A DNA stretch of 64,000 bases, taken from contig RXON01001570.1 in the NCBI GenBank assembly GCA_009667805.1, positions 1 to 64,000 on the forward strand. Direction: 5' to 3'. This stretch comes from Leptobrachium leishanense (lineage: Eukaryota > Chordata > Amphibia > Anura > Megophryidae). Positions 10,252 to 20,747 of this stretch are shown here, one piece after another. Every line of letters starts with the position of its first letter. Positions within the stretch are counted from its first letter, which is position 1. The notes under the pieces were generated by a model, which saw only the letters and a program-made list of their open reading frames with translations, did no database searches and was not told the DNA's origin. Both the position numbers and the translations under genes were made by a program.

Positions 10252-11754
10252 ATGGTCCTACAAAAAGGCCTAAAATTTGCTCCAAGTAGACCGCTTAGCA
10301 AATTTGATATGTTTTTGGATTTGGAGAAATTCAAAAGAAAGTTGTGTTTAAAAATTTTTTTTCAAAAAAATCCTATTGTTCATTCAGTAAACCAGAATGA
10401 ATATGTTCATACCCAATTAAAGAAACCATCAACCTTTTTTCCAAAACATATGGTGTCGGAGGAAATGAAAGTATTCCAACATATGTGTATGAGAGATATT
10501 GATGCTATTAGTAAACCCGCTCCATCTAAATACAATCTCTCTAAAAAAGAATATACCTCTCTGATGGATTTACAAAATGATTTAACTATTATCATTAAAC
10601 CAGCCGATAAAGGCGGGGGTATTGTCATCTTAGACCCCGCCGAATATAAAAAAGAAGCTAGACGCCAACTGAATGATAATAATACATATAAAATTCTTTC
10701 CAACAATCCTACAAAAAATATACAAGAGAGATGTAAAGAACTTCTCATAAGGGGTAAGGACCAGTTAATTTTAAGTGAGAAAGAATTTGCATATTTAGAC
10801 ATCCCATTTCCTAAGATTCCAGTGTTCTATCTGCTTCCTAAAATACACAAGGACCCCATTCATCCACCAGGGCGTCCTATCAACTCTGGCATCGAATCGG
10901 TTACCAGTAGACTTTCCCAATATATCGATACTTTGCTTCAGCCTGTTGTCCAACAAGTTCCGTCCCATCTACGTGACACTATGAACCTACTTCAAATTTT
11001 AGAGGACATCAAGTGGGAATCAGACTACATTTTAGTGACATGTGATGTCCGCTCTCTGTACACTATTATTTCTCATCAGAAGGGGAGTCAAGCAGTACGA
11101 CATTTTTTGGATCTTTATACTATATATCCCCCAGCACAAATTCAGTTTATCATTGAGGGGATTAATTTTATTTTAGAAAATAATTATTTCTCTTTTGAAG
11201 GTGATTTTTACCTTCAACTCATGGGGACTACTATGGGCACGCGTTTTGCGCCTAGTTACACGAACCTTTTTATGGCCCACTGGGAATCCCAGTGGTCCTT
11301 GGTTTCGGGTGACTGGGCGCAAAATCTCGTGCTCTATAAACGTTATATTGATGACTTGTTCATTATCTGGAAGGGGAGTGAGGCAAATTTGAACAACTTT
11401 CTCGAACAACTCAATAAGAACACTTGGGGGATCTTTTTGGAGACTCAATATAGTCCAAATGAGATTCATTTTTTGGATTTGACCATCTATATAGAAAACA
11501 TGGAGGTCAAAACCAAGACTTACTTCAAACCCGTGGACACTAACAGCTTTATACAATCTACCAGCTGCCACTCTCACAGCTTGTTAAGTAGTGTTCCGGG
11601 TAGCCAATTCACACGGATCCGAAGAAATTGTAGAGACGACAAAGTTTTTGAAGAACAAGCTTCTAGGTTGAAGCAGGACTTTAAAGAAAAAGGATATAAA
11701 GAAGAACTCCTTGATGTGGCTATCGACAAAATAAGAAAGAAAGAAAAGACCTAA
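10252..11754 (+). CDS. Penelope-like reverse transcriptase
   Basis: A 500-residue frame beginning MVLQKGLKFAPSRPLSKF. In order: N-terminal PLE region to about residue 110; TIIIKPADKGGGIVILD (110-127); FYLLPKIHKDPIHPPGRPI (190-210); SDYILVTCDVRSLYTIIS, motif A with the first aspartate (about 260-277); GTTMGTRFAPSYTNLFM (about 324-340); LYKRYIDDLFIIWKG with the catalytic aspartate pair (about 362-376); and FLDLTIYIENMEVKTKTY with the thumb-like SFIQSTSCHSHSLLSS. It copies element RNA into DNA at a nuclease-made nick. The true protein starts upstream of the piggyBac insertion, and the C-terminal nuclease is out of frame, so this copy is not functional despite the intact RT core. Confidence 0.9.
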   Translation: MVLQKGLKFAPSRPLSKFDMFLDLEKFKRKLCLKIFFQKNPIVHSVNQNEYVHTQLKKPSTFFPKHMVSEEMKVFQHMCMRDIDAISKPAPSKYNLSKKEYTSLMDLQNDLTIIIKPADKGGGIVILDPAEYKKEARRQLNDNNTYKILSNNPTKNIQERCKELLIRGKDQLILSEKEFAYLDIPFPKIPVFYLLPKIHKDPIHPPGRPINSGIESVTSRLSQYIDTLLQPVVQQVPSHLRDTMNLLQILEDIKWESDYILVTCDVRSLYTIISHQKGSQAVRHFLDLYTIYPPAQIQFIIEGINFILENNYFSFEGDFYLQLMGTTMGTRFAPSYTNLFMAHWESQWSLVSGDWAQNLVLYKRYIDDLFIIWKGSEANLNNFLEQLNKNTWGIFLETQYSPNEIHFLDLTIYIENMEVKTKTYFKPVDTNSFIQSTSCHSHSLLSSVPGSQFTRIRRNCRDDKVFEEQASRLKQDFKEKGYKEELLDVAIDKIRKKEKT

Positions 11755-12463
11755 TACAATATAAATCACGACCTCTTGCTCTGGATAATATTTCTTCCGG
11801 GATCCCCCTGATTTATAATTTTAATTGTCAGTCCAAGCAGATCAACCACGTCTTTAGGAAATATTGGTCTATTCTGCTTCAGGATCCTGCACTTATGGAA
11901 ATTCTGGGAGACAAACCTAGGATTATTAATAGGGGGCTAAAAATATCAAACAAAATATTGTTAAAAGTCATCTATGTCAAAAGGAAAAAAATGGTAATTT
12001 CTTCAAAATTAAAGAAGGTTTCTACAGGTGTGGCTCTTGCAATGCACGTAGGAACCTGAATTTGAAAAGGAAGGTCATTACTCATTTCCCACATACTGTT
12101 AGTTTTAAACTTAGAGGTGTTACTAGTTGCCAATCCAATAATGTTGTTTATGCTCTGGTATGCCCATGCCATAAAGTATATATAGGGAGAACCATCAGAC
12201 CTATACACATTAGAGTTATGGAACATGTGCGCAACATTAGAAAACAATTTGAGAACCATACGGTTTCAGCTCATTTTAAGAAACATCATGAAGCGTCACC
12301 CACTGGCATGGATTTTTATATTTTGAAAAAGATAACGAAGAATTGGCGAGGGGAAGATTTTATTAAAAAAATCAATCAGGAGGAGATGAGACTTATTTTT
12401 CATTTTAATACCTTGATCCCCAATGGACTAAATTCCGACTTCGAGCTTTGCCATTTCTTATAG
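11755..12463 (+). pseudogene. PLE GIY-YIG endonuclease region
   Basis: After the stop at 11752-11754 the related frame continues one base over (QSKQINHVFRKYWSILLQDP), and a second shift near 11985 leads into FYRCGSCNARRNLNLKRK, a cysteine-containing linker. It is followed by the nuclease NNVVYALVCPCHKVYIGRT, RVMEHVRNI and a late glutamate (NQEEMRLIF). YAL..VYIGRT is the GIY-YIG signature, and RVMEH carries the expected arginine. The last open stretch is 12062-12463. The enzyme would nick target DNA to prime reverse transcription. Two frameshifts separate it from the RT. Confidence 0.85.
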
Positions 12464-13283
12464 GTTTATGCCACAGCATTGGATTCCAAACTTTTCTCTC
12501 CCTGTTTCTGCCTTATCTCCTCTTTCCTTCCCCTTCTTTGTGGTAGTCCTGTAGCTGAGTTAGGAGATGCTCATTCCCCTAGTGTCAGGCCCCCTCTATA
12601 AATATGGAGAGGTACCGCACCCTAGAGTGTTTTATTGAAAAAATAATTTTTATCGCACTATCAGTTATTGCAGCTAGATTAGTGACTGCATTGGGAATTC
12701 TGTCTACTGCAGTTATAATACGAATGTACAGATTTTGTGTCCATAGCAATATTTTGGCTTTTGTGGATCTTGTCCCAACACAATAGCCAATATTGGTAGG
12801 TTCATCAGTTATACATAAGAGTTTTTTAGAGTACATATTTTTATTTCCTTGTTTTATTTCATACTTTTTATTTATTCGAATGTCATGCTTTTTAAGAAAA
12901 CAAATTTAGTTTTTTATGTTATATATACACATGGACCCACTGTATTTGTACTTAGAAGGTCCGGTTCCCTCAATCCACATAATTCTAGTTGCACTGCCTG
13001 TCCGATTTGAGGAGGGAGCCATCCTTCACGATTGATGTCCGTTCGAAGGAGGAAAAATGAGTCACCAATGGAGAGATTGCGAGACCGAGCGACCTCCAGC
13101 GCCAACTTCCGGGACACACTGAGTGTCTGCAGCCTCCACTTCCTTATGACATCGTCAGTGTGTGCCGGAAACCCCGTGATTGGACTCCAAAGACAGGTGT
13201 TTTTACTCCATGTCTCATGCTATATTAACTGGGTTCCCGATGAGGACGGTAATGTCCTTTTTCCTTTCCTTTTCACTATACCT
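12464..13283 (+). other. PLE 3' non-coding region
   Basis: No reading frame is supported between the endonuclease stop and the hammerhead-like motif. The sequence is AT-rich to about 12950 and GC-richer after that. It is probably the 3' UTR or pseudo-LTR part of PLE copy B. Confidence 0.55.
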
Positions 13284-13326
13284 GCTACTGAGGAAGCGCC
13301 CTTAGCGGCGCGAAATGCGTTTAGCC
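13284..13326 (+). ncRNA. Hammerhead-like ribozyme motif (minimal type I)
   Basis: CTGAGGA at 13288-13294 matches the core CUGANGA. Stem II is GCGCC (13296-13300) with GGCGC (13307-13311), followed by GAAA at 13312-13315, the short TGCG segment and TT. Stem I is GCTA (13284-13287) with TAGC (13322-13325). PLEs are known to carry hammerhead motifs with a very short helix III. The CGCG of other copies is TGCG here. Cleavage activity is untested. Confidence 0.65.
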
Positions 13327-13440
13327 TCTGGTTTCCCTTTGTTTATTTTAAATCCACTTGATTGATCCCTTTGGGATAAATAAAAAATATTTAAAAAAAT
13401 ATTTTTAAATAAAAAATATTTTTATTCCATTTGGTTTACT

Positions 13441-13957
13441 TTCCTGGTGGTTGCTGCCTCTTCCTTCAATACTGAGGTGCCGGAGGTGATCCATGCGACT
13501 TATGGAGCTTTGAATTGTGAGTCTGCAGGCAAACCGGTTGGCCTATTAACAACCTGGAAAGCGAACATATGAGGGCTGGAAGCTCTCGAAGAATGTGAGT
13601 CTTTTTTTCTGCTATCTCTTTACAATATATGTATATTGTTTATGGTGAACATACAGTGTTGCACTACATTTTTTCTACGTCTTTTTCTCCTTTTGAGGTA
13701 TCCACTTTACCAGCTGAATACATATCTTCAGACAGAAGAAAGAACCTCTACATATAGACAATCATTTTCCTCCACAGAACTTTTTTCCACCATTCATCAA
13801 TGTATGTATCATTGACTGTATATGCCATATGGTTTAGCGGTTAACCTATCTGGTATTTCGTGATCACTTTACCAACGTATATACCTCTCCCTCCATTCCT
13901 CCCTGTGTTTATTTCCCTTGAGAACGTGAAGACGCGCTGCCTGTTTGTATGGTTTTT
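13441..13957. other. Unassigned interval
   Basis: No coding region or recognisable repeat. It may be the remaining 3' end of the PLE. Only AT-rich tracts and a few T runs are seen. Confidence 0.4.
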
Positions 13958-14650
13958 GTTTATAATCTCCCAACTCGACTATTGCAATAATCTCTTATCT
14001 GGCCTCCCTCTGTCCCGCCTCTCCCCCCTACAATCCATCCTGAACGCCTCCGCCAGGCTAATTCACCTCACCCGCCGCTCTGTCTCTGCCGCTCCCCTCT
14101 GCGAGTCCCTTCACTGGCTCCCCATCCACTGCAGAATTAAGTTCAAAATCTTTATCCTTACCTACAAAACCCTCACTAACTCAGCTCCCCACTACCTGTC
14201 CTCACTAATCACCAAATACACCCCAGCCCGCTCCCTAAGGTCAAACAGTGACCTGCGCCTAGCTTCTCCCCGCATCACCTCGTCCCATGATAGACTGCAG
14301 GATTTCTCACGCGCAGCCCCCACTCTCTGGAACGCTCTCCCTCGTACTGTCAGACTTTCCCCTAACTTCTCTTCCTTCAAACGCTCCCTTAAAACGTTCC
14401 TATTTAGGGAAGCCTACCACCCAACTCACTGACGCCACCATCAATCACTCTCACCTTGCAGTCCTCTCCTCCTGTTTCCAACCCCAACCCTCCTAGATTG
14501 TGAGTTCCTACGGGAATAGGGCCTCATCTCCTCCTGTACTGTTTGTCAAATGTTGTTTAATGTATTGTATTGTAACCCTGTCTATACTGTGCCTATTGTA
14601 CAGCGCTGCGGAATATGCTGGCGCTTTATAAATAAAGAATAATAATAAAT
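13958..14650 (+). pseudogene. L2/CR1-type LINE 3' fragment (RT C-terminus)
   Basis: Translation from about 13970 to 14432 gives the typical LINE RT C-terminal block: SQLDYCNNLLSGLPLSRLSP, ARLIHLTRRSVSAAP, LHWLPIHCRIKFKIF, APHYLSSLITKYTPARSLRS and APTLWNALPRTVRL. The 3' UTR ends in GCGCTTTATAAATAAAGAA and an AAT-rich tail at about 14640. This is a 5'-truncated copy lacking the catalytic RT core and endonuclease. A related copy on the other strand is at 58611-59200. Confidence 0.8.
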
Positions 14651-15560
14651 AATAAAAAATATACCTTGATTATAAACATAACACCTAAACTACACAAATT
14701 GCAAACACCCCATCTATGTGTTGGGACAAAATCAAATGGCCCGCTGACCACAGTCACTTCTCTCAAATACCTAGGTATGTGGTTAGACCCAAATCTATCT
14801 TTTGGCCCCCACATCGAAAAACTCTCATCTAAACTCTACCCCAAACTAGGTGCCCTGTACAGAAACAAATCCTGCCTGAGCCCCGCGGTAAGAAAGCAGA
14901 TTGTACAACAAATGCTTATGCCAGCCAATGAATACGGAGATGTAGTGTATGCAGCCGCCCCGCAAACATACCTCCAGAAACTTACTACATTGTGTAACTC
15001 ATTCTGTCGCTTTGTGCTACAATGTAACTACATGACACACCATTGTGACATGTTAAAAGAACTAAACTGGCCATCACTGGACTCTAGACGCACCCTTCAC
15101 CTTTCCAACCTGGTGTTTAAGAGCTTTTCTGGGAAGCTACCACCCTACCTGAATATGCTGCTTCCCCCGGCAGTTCCCTCATCCTATAACCTCAGATCCT
15201 GGACCAGCACCTTACTTGCAATACCGCAATACAAAAAGAAAGTGGCTCGATCCTCATTTTCCTACAGAGCACCGCAGTTATGGAATAACCTCCCAGACAC
15301 CGTCAAATCTTCCCCCAGTCTAAAGTCCCTTAAGACTTCCCTATTAACATGCCTCAATACGAAATGCACCTGTAAACATGTAACATAATGACTTTATTTC
15401 CTACATATTTATTTTTCTGTTAATATCTTGCATTTTACTATTTTGTATTTCTGTAACCACTCAATGTTCTCGAACCCAGGACATACTTGAAAACTAGAGA
15501 AATCTCAATGTATCCTTCCTGGTAAAATCCTTTATAAATAAATAAATAAATATATATATA
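14651..15560 (+). pseudogene. Second LINE 3' fragment (CR1/L2/Rex-type RT C-terminus)
   Basis: An open frame at 14666-15388 of 240 residues encodes a LINE RT C-terminal region: SLKYLGMWLDPNLSFGPHIEK, NEYGDVVYAAAP, MLKELNWPSLDSRRTLHLS, GKLPPYLNMLLPP and FSYRAPQLWNNLPDTVKSS. The catalytic YADD box is upstream and missing. The 3' UTR ends in a TAAA/TA microsatellite at 15533-15560. The sequence differs clearly from the preceding fragment, so it is a different family. Confidence 0.78.
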
Positions 15561-15987
15561 TATTTTGTGAATATATTTTACCTTACGAAGATATTAACTC
15601 TTATATTCCTATAGCCAAAAAAAACAAAATCTCTTTTTGTTTTAAAGACTTAAAACAGACCAATAAATTTAATTATGACAGATTTTAGCACTTAGCTCGG
15701 GCATTATATCACACAAAGACATTTAAGGTTCCTTCATGTCTGGTATGGTTAAAAAAATATAAGAGATCTCACCCAGCCATGAACTCTGTAAAAAAAATTT
15801 CGGTTCATTTCTAACTAGGGAAATTTTAAAAAAACAAAAAACTGTCTTTATATACAAAATGGCTACAGGCATCCATTCTACCTTTTTTTTTCCCTTCCAA
15901 TATACCTGACAATGCCGGCTTCCGGTATCGGGGAAAATATCGGGGGTACTGCACGAGTACCAAGTACTCCTGCAGTACCCAGTATCG
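15561..15987. other. Unassigned AT-rich interval
   Basis: No coding signal is seen. The end of the interval holds GTACTGCACGAGTACC-type short inverted repeats that lead into the palindrome at 15988. Confidence 0.4.
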
Positions 15988-16021
15988 GCACCGATACCGA
16001 TACTAGTATCGGTATCGGTGC
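15988..16021. repeat. Perfect 34-bp palindrome
   Basis: Starts GCACCGATACCGATACT and continues as its exact reverse complement with no spacer, centred on ACTAGT. Repeated ATCGG units flank it. It may be the end of an unidentified DNA transposon, but no partner end was found. Confidence 0.85.
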
Positions 16022-16165
16022 AACCGTACCTATGTTCCAGGCCAGAGAGTCTGGTTGTCTACCAGTAACATTAAGTTACGTGTGCCATCCATGAAATTTG
16101 CTCCGCGATATATTGGTCCATTCAAGGTCCTAAGACTTATCAATGAAGTCAGTTATGCGCCCCCT
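16022..16165 (+). pseudogene. Short Ty3/Gypsy integrase C-terminal fragment
   Basis: Frame from 16028 encodes [20 protein letters not shown], then [20 protein letters not shown]. This is the GPY/F region of the same family as the minus-strand Gypsy element next to it (same motif at about 17060-17190), here on plus and only about 45 residues long. It ends abruptly in unrelated sequence. Confidence 0.75.
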
Positions 16166-16349
16166 TCCAGCTGTGCCTCACTCGCCCTCCCTACGGCCCT
16201 GTATATATATAGTGCACACTGTGTCAAATAAGCAGTCCTGCAATGGATAATTAGAACTGCACACCAGAAATAAATGAAAATATGCCTGTCTGAGCCAGGC
16301 TCCAGTATCGGGAACGATCAGTCCCTTCTCTTCTTCAAGGGCTTCCGAC
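16166..16349. other. Flank of the Gypsy insertion, probably PLE-derived
   Basis: No coding signal. The last five bases, CCGAC (16345-16349), are duplicated at 22337-22341. With the Gypsy element removed, this sequence joins 22342 onward, which carries a hammerhead-like motif. Confidence 0.5.
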
Positions 16350-16780
16350 TGTAAGGATATAGAGTCACCCAGCACGCAGACAAAACCCAGAAAGGCAAGA
16401 CAGAATCCTAAACTGAGAAGCTGGGCCTTAGAATGGCCAGATACTAATCTAAAATACATAGAAGTACAGATCAGGGACAGGAGAGATAACGTAGTAATAA
16501 CAAGCCAGAGGTCGGTACACGAGATAAACATATGCCAAGGGATAATTACAGAAACCACAGTCAATATACAAGCCAGAAGTCAAACCATAAAACCAATGCA
16601 TAAGCTATAAACACGCGCTGAGGGCTAGAAATAACCACGTCAGGGCTCAGAGCACAGTCAGTGACTGATATTTAAAGGCCTAGATCCCTGACCAGGTGCG
16701 GCATTCAAAGTGGCCTGATTTAGAGACTGGCGCCCTCTCTGCTGGGAAGGCGCACTGCAGGAGCAGCAGCAGGCATGACA
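16350..16780 (-). repeat. Gypsy 3' LTR
   Basis: 431 bp, nearly identical to 21905-22336. The R-start block on plus reads ACGTCAGGGC at 16637-16646. A TTTAAATATC TATA-like box in sense orientation lies about 30 bp upstream (near 16668-16678 on plus). Confidence 0.92.
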
Positions 16781-16786
16781 GCACCC

Positions 16787-19214
16787 CCCCTCCACGGACG
16801 CCCTCCGGGCGCCGAGATCCCGGAGCAGTGGGATGAGAACGGTGAAAGGCACGGACCAGACGGGGGGGCATGGAGATCAGAAGTTGGAACCCATGAGCGT
16901 TCCTCCGGGCCATACCCTCTCCAGTGCACCAAATATTGAAGACCACCACGGGAATGACGGGAATCAACAATGGACTGGACCTCAAATTCTTCTTGTCCCT
17001 GGACCAGTACAGGACGAGGTCGGGGAATGACAGTGGTGAACCGATTGCACAGAAGGGGCTTCAACAAGGAGGTGTGAAAGGTATTCGGTATACGGAGGGT
17101 ACGAGGTAGGTCCAGTGCATAACTGACTTCGTTGATACGTCTTAGGACCTTGAATGGACCAATATACCGCGGAACAAATTTCATCGATGGCACACGTAAC
17201 TTAATGTTACGGGTAGACAACCAGATTCTCTGGCCTGGAACATAGGAAGGACCCATCCGCCTATGCCTATGCAGTCTTCTGTTGGACTGCAGCGTGACAG
17301 AGATTGGAACGTACCAAAGTCCACACCTTATGAAGAGACTGAACATAGGAGTCCAAGTCAGGAAGACCAGTGTCAGAACTAGGGGATGGCAAAAAGGTAG
17401 GCTGGAAACCATGGGCAACATAAAACGGGGAGTGACCAGACGAGGCATTAACATTACTGTTCAGAGCAAATTCAGCCCAAGGTAGTAAAGACACCCAATC
17501 ATCTTGCCCTTGAGAAGAGAAGCTACGAATGTAGTTCTCACTAGACTGATTGGCACGTTCGGCAGCTCCATTGGACTGTGGGTGATAAGCAGAAGAAAAT
17601 GATACTTTAATACCCAACTGTTGACAGAAATTTCTCCAAAATCTAGAAATGAACTGGGGACCCCGATCAGAGACAATTTCATGAGGCAAACCATGTAATC
17701 TGAATACCTCCTTGGCAAATATGTTGGCTAGACCTTTGGATGTTGGCAATTTCTTGAGAGGAACCAGATGAACCATTTTAGTAAAGCGATCAACAATGGT
17801 CAAAATCACTGTATGCCCTTCAGAAGGTGGCAAATCTACTATGAAATCCATAGAAATATGTGACCATGGTTTGTCAGGGATGGCTAGTGGTTGCAATAGC
17901 CCTGCAGGACATTGAGTAGAGGCTTTGGATTGTGCACATACCACACATGCCTGTACATATTCCCTCACATCCTTGGCAATGTCTGGCCACCAGTACATCG
18001 GTGTAAGGGCTGACAATGTCCTTTTTATACCAGGATGACCAGCTGGCATGGAGGCATGATAACATGAGAGTAGTTCCTTTCTTTCTGCGTCAGGAACAAA
18101 CAACTTGTCAGAAGGAGTCTCAGGGGGAGCTGTACTTTGCATAGCTTGGATACGAGTAAGGAGTGTAGAAGTAAGGGTGAGATGAGTAGCTGCCACTACT
18201 CTCTCCAGAGGAACAATCGACTCAACTGGTCTATCTTGCTGTTCTGTGACCTCAAACTGCCTGGAAAGCGCGTCTGCCTTAGCATTTCTGTTACCGGGCC
18301 TATAGGTGATTATGTAATTGAAATGAGTCAAAAACATCGACCACCAGGCTTGACGGGATGACAGTCTTTTGGCATCGGCAATAAAGGTCAGGTTTTTATG
18401 GTCAGTCAGAATCATAGTGGGAGTAAGAGCTCCTTCAAGTAGGTGTCTCCACTCCTTCAAAGCAGAAATGATAGCCAGGAGTTCTCGGTTACCGATATCA
18501 TAGTTCCTTTCAGCACTAGATAATTTCTTGGAAAAGAAGCCACAAGGCTTGAGTGGTTGTTCAGGGGATTCTCTTTGGGAAAGAACAGCTCCTACTCCTG
18601 TCTCAGAGGCATCAACCTCTAGGATGAAAGGCTTCCTTGGATCAGGGTGGACAAGTATAGGGGCTGTAGAAAAAGCCTCTTTAAGAGTCTCAAAGGCTTT
18701 AACGGCTTCAGGGGACCAAATACGGGTATTAGCTCCCTTCTTGGTCATATTGGTAATGGGTGCCAGTATTGTGGAGAAATTGAGTATGAACCTGCGGTAG
18801 TAGTTGGCGAACCCTATGAATCTCTGAATAGCTTTTATCCCTATAGGACATTGCCAGTCAGTAACAGCAGTAAGTTTAGCCGGGTCCATGGAAAATCCTT
18901 CTTTGGAAATGACATAACCTAGAAATGCTAACTTAGGTTGGTCAAAGACACACTTCTCCAATTTACAGTAAAGGCCATTGTTCAACAACGTCTGAAGAAC
19001 CTTTTTAACCTGCAAGTGGTGAGTAGCGAGATCAGGTGAGTAAATAAGTATATCATCCAAATACACGATGACACAGTAGTGTATGAAATCACGCAAAACA
19101 TCATTTATAAAATCCTGGAACACAGCTGGAGCGTTACATAGCCCAAAGGGCATTACAAGGTACTCGTAGTGACCAGATCTGGTATTGAAAGCGGTTTTCC
19201 ATTCATCACCATCC
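16787..19214 (-). pseudogene. Gypsy pol, RT to chromodomain (broken)
   Basis: In sense order: MPFGLCNAPAVFQDF and VIVYLDDILIYSP (RT catalytic aspartates, about 19040-19070); VDASETGVGAVLSQR (RNase H); ADALSRQ; HPGIKRTLSALTPMYWWP and CVVCAQSK (integrase HHCC zinc site); MDFIVDLP, VSDRGPQF and NGAAERANQ (integrase D, D, E); [16 protein letters not shown] (GPY/F region); and [20 protein letters not shown] with [13 protein letters not shown] (chromodomain, about 16885-17000). Frameshifts near 17270 and 16870 break the frame. The 628-residue stretch 17267-19153 is intact. The chromodomain would steer integration toward marked chromatin. Confidence 0.9.
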
Positions 19215-20173
19215 TTAACCCTTTCGCTGCTGAGGCTTTTCCCGCCCCTGTGCTGAGGTCATTTTTACCGGTTTTGCTCATCATGTTTAAACGTGTTTTG
19301 AAGGCTTATTTTAGTATATGACCCAGACATATTATATATCGTTCTTTCCGTCAGACTCGGCAGATTCATAATATGTCATTATTATATGTATACGTCATGA
19401 CCTGTCTGTATATTATAACATAAAATGCAATAAAATATGATTTTTCAATAATTTACAATGTGTAAAGTGTTTTTTTTCACATTTTAACATGCGAGCAATT
19501 GTGGTTATATTTTGTATGGGGTGCGCTTGTTAAAAAAATTAGAGATGGGGTCTCGTTACATTTTCTTTTGGGGAAAATTACACGATTTTTAACAAACGCA
19601 CCGCATACAAAAATCGTTAGTGCAGCATCATTGTTCACATTATAATTGAAATGGGAACAATATTGCTGCATTAACAAACCAAAAAAAAGAAAAAAAACCT
19701 TTTTTTTTTATAATTTTTTTAAAAATATATATATTTTTTATTTTTAATTTTCTTTTTTTTACAAACTTTTTCACATTCATGTTTGGTATCGTTGGAACGG
19801 CCATGCTCTGGCCGATCCAACAATACCAAACTTTAACCCCTAGCTGCCACGGATCGGGAGATAGGGGGTTCATTGGAACCCCCTATCTCCACCATTGGTG
19901 GCAGCTAGGGGTTAACTCCAGGACTGGCGTCATCGTGCTATGCACGATGACGCCAGTCCTCAGGGGGAGTTCCCGGAGGCTTGGCCAACATCCAAGATGC
20001 GGGGGGGTGCCTGAATTAGGTGTCATCGCGCCGCCGCACCGGGGGGGCCAGTGATCGGTTGGAACCCGGCCGAACGCTGACCCCAAAGGCAGGACGCGCT
20101 CAGCGCGTCCACCGCATGGAACGTGACATGCGGTTGGACACGCTGAGCGCGTCCGCCACAGCGAAGTGGTTAA
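19215..20173. mobile_element. piggyBac-type MITE inserted in Gypsy pol
   Basis: 951 bp between TTAA at 19215-19218 and 20170-20173. Ends: left CCCTTTCGCTGCTGAGG, right (reverse complement) CCACTTCGCTGTGGCGG. Removing it rejoins the RT coding frame between LDLRSAYNLVRI and the GRTRSGHYEYLV-type block, which shows the boundaries are right. No transposase is present. The interior is AT-rich with long T and A runs and several hairpins. Confidence 0.88.
19826..19960. repeat. Nested hairpins in the piggyBac MITE
   Basis: Three folds: TAACCCCTAGCTGCCAC (from 19832) pairs with its complement at about 19899-19915; inside that, AGATAGGGGGTTC (from about 19860) pairs across four bases with GAACCCCCTATCT; and directly after, GGACTGGCGTCATCGTGC (19921-19938) pairs perfectly with 19942-19959. 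Confidence 0.88.
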
Positions 20174-20747
20174 TGCGCACTAAATTATACGCGCTTCTTA
20201 AGTCAAGCTTAGAAAAGATCTGGGAACCCTTTAACCTGTCAAAGAGTTCAGGAAACAATGGAATGGGATAGGCATTTTTCACAGTTATTTTATTTAATCC
20301 CCTATAGTCTATGCAAGGTCTTAAATCCCCTTCTTTCTTAGAGACAAAAAAGAACCCAGCACCAGCAGGAGATGTGGATTTCCTTATGAAGCCCTTAGCA
20401 AGGGAATCCTTTATGTACTCCTCCAATATGAGGTTCTCATGTTGAGACAGAGGATACACTCGTCCCTTGGGAGGAAAAGTGCCAGGAAGAAGATTAATAG
20501 CACAATCATAGGGTCTGTGCTCAGGTAAAGTCTCAGCCCCTCCTTTGTTGAAAACCTCCCTGACCTCCTCATACTGTATAGGAACCAATACAGATAAAGG
20601 AGCAGCAGTGGGTACATTTATGGTGTGCACAGACTTGACAGGAATCATGCATGAATCAAAACAAGACTTGCTCCATGACAGAACAGTGTTTCTTCTCCAG
20701 TTTATGACTGGATTGTGTTTATGTAGCCAAGGATACCCCCAAAACAA
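20174..20747 (-). pseudogene. Gypsy pol, start of RT (broken)
   Basis: Encodes the segment after protease: WLHKHNPVINWRRNTV, EHRPYDCAINLLPGTFPP, SLAKGFIRKSTSPAGAGFFF, VSKKEGDLRPCIDYRGLNKI and FSKLDLRSAYNLVRI. The LDLRSAYN block is RT motif A. The frame is cut at 20173 by the MITE, and a one-base frame change near 20745 separates it from the Gag-protease frame. Confidence 0.9.

Larger units (their letters stand above)
10218..13440 (+). mobile_element. Penelope-like element copy B, 3' part
   Basis: Continuation of copy B after the piggyBac element. It contains the RT frame, a GIY-YIG endonuclease region shifted by frame changes, a 3' non-coding region and a hammerhead-like motif at about 13284-13326. 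The order RT then GIY-YIG is diagnostic of endonuclease-bearing Penelope-like elements; the GIY-YIG sequence resembles the Neptune group. The 3' boundary is not certain and could lie up to about 13.9 kb. Confidence 0.85.

Noticed and set aside
13860..14432. A cellular gene encoding a 190-residue protein
   Set aside because: Residues from about 37 onward match LINE RT C-terminal motifs and the sequence ends in a LINE tail; a related copy is at 58619-59200.
16178..16564. Minus-strand frame overlapping the LTR (MTVVSVIIPWHMF)
   Set aside because: The same start occurs in the other LTR; it is LTR sequence read through, upstream of the real Gag start.
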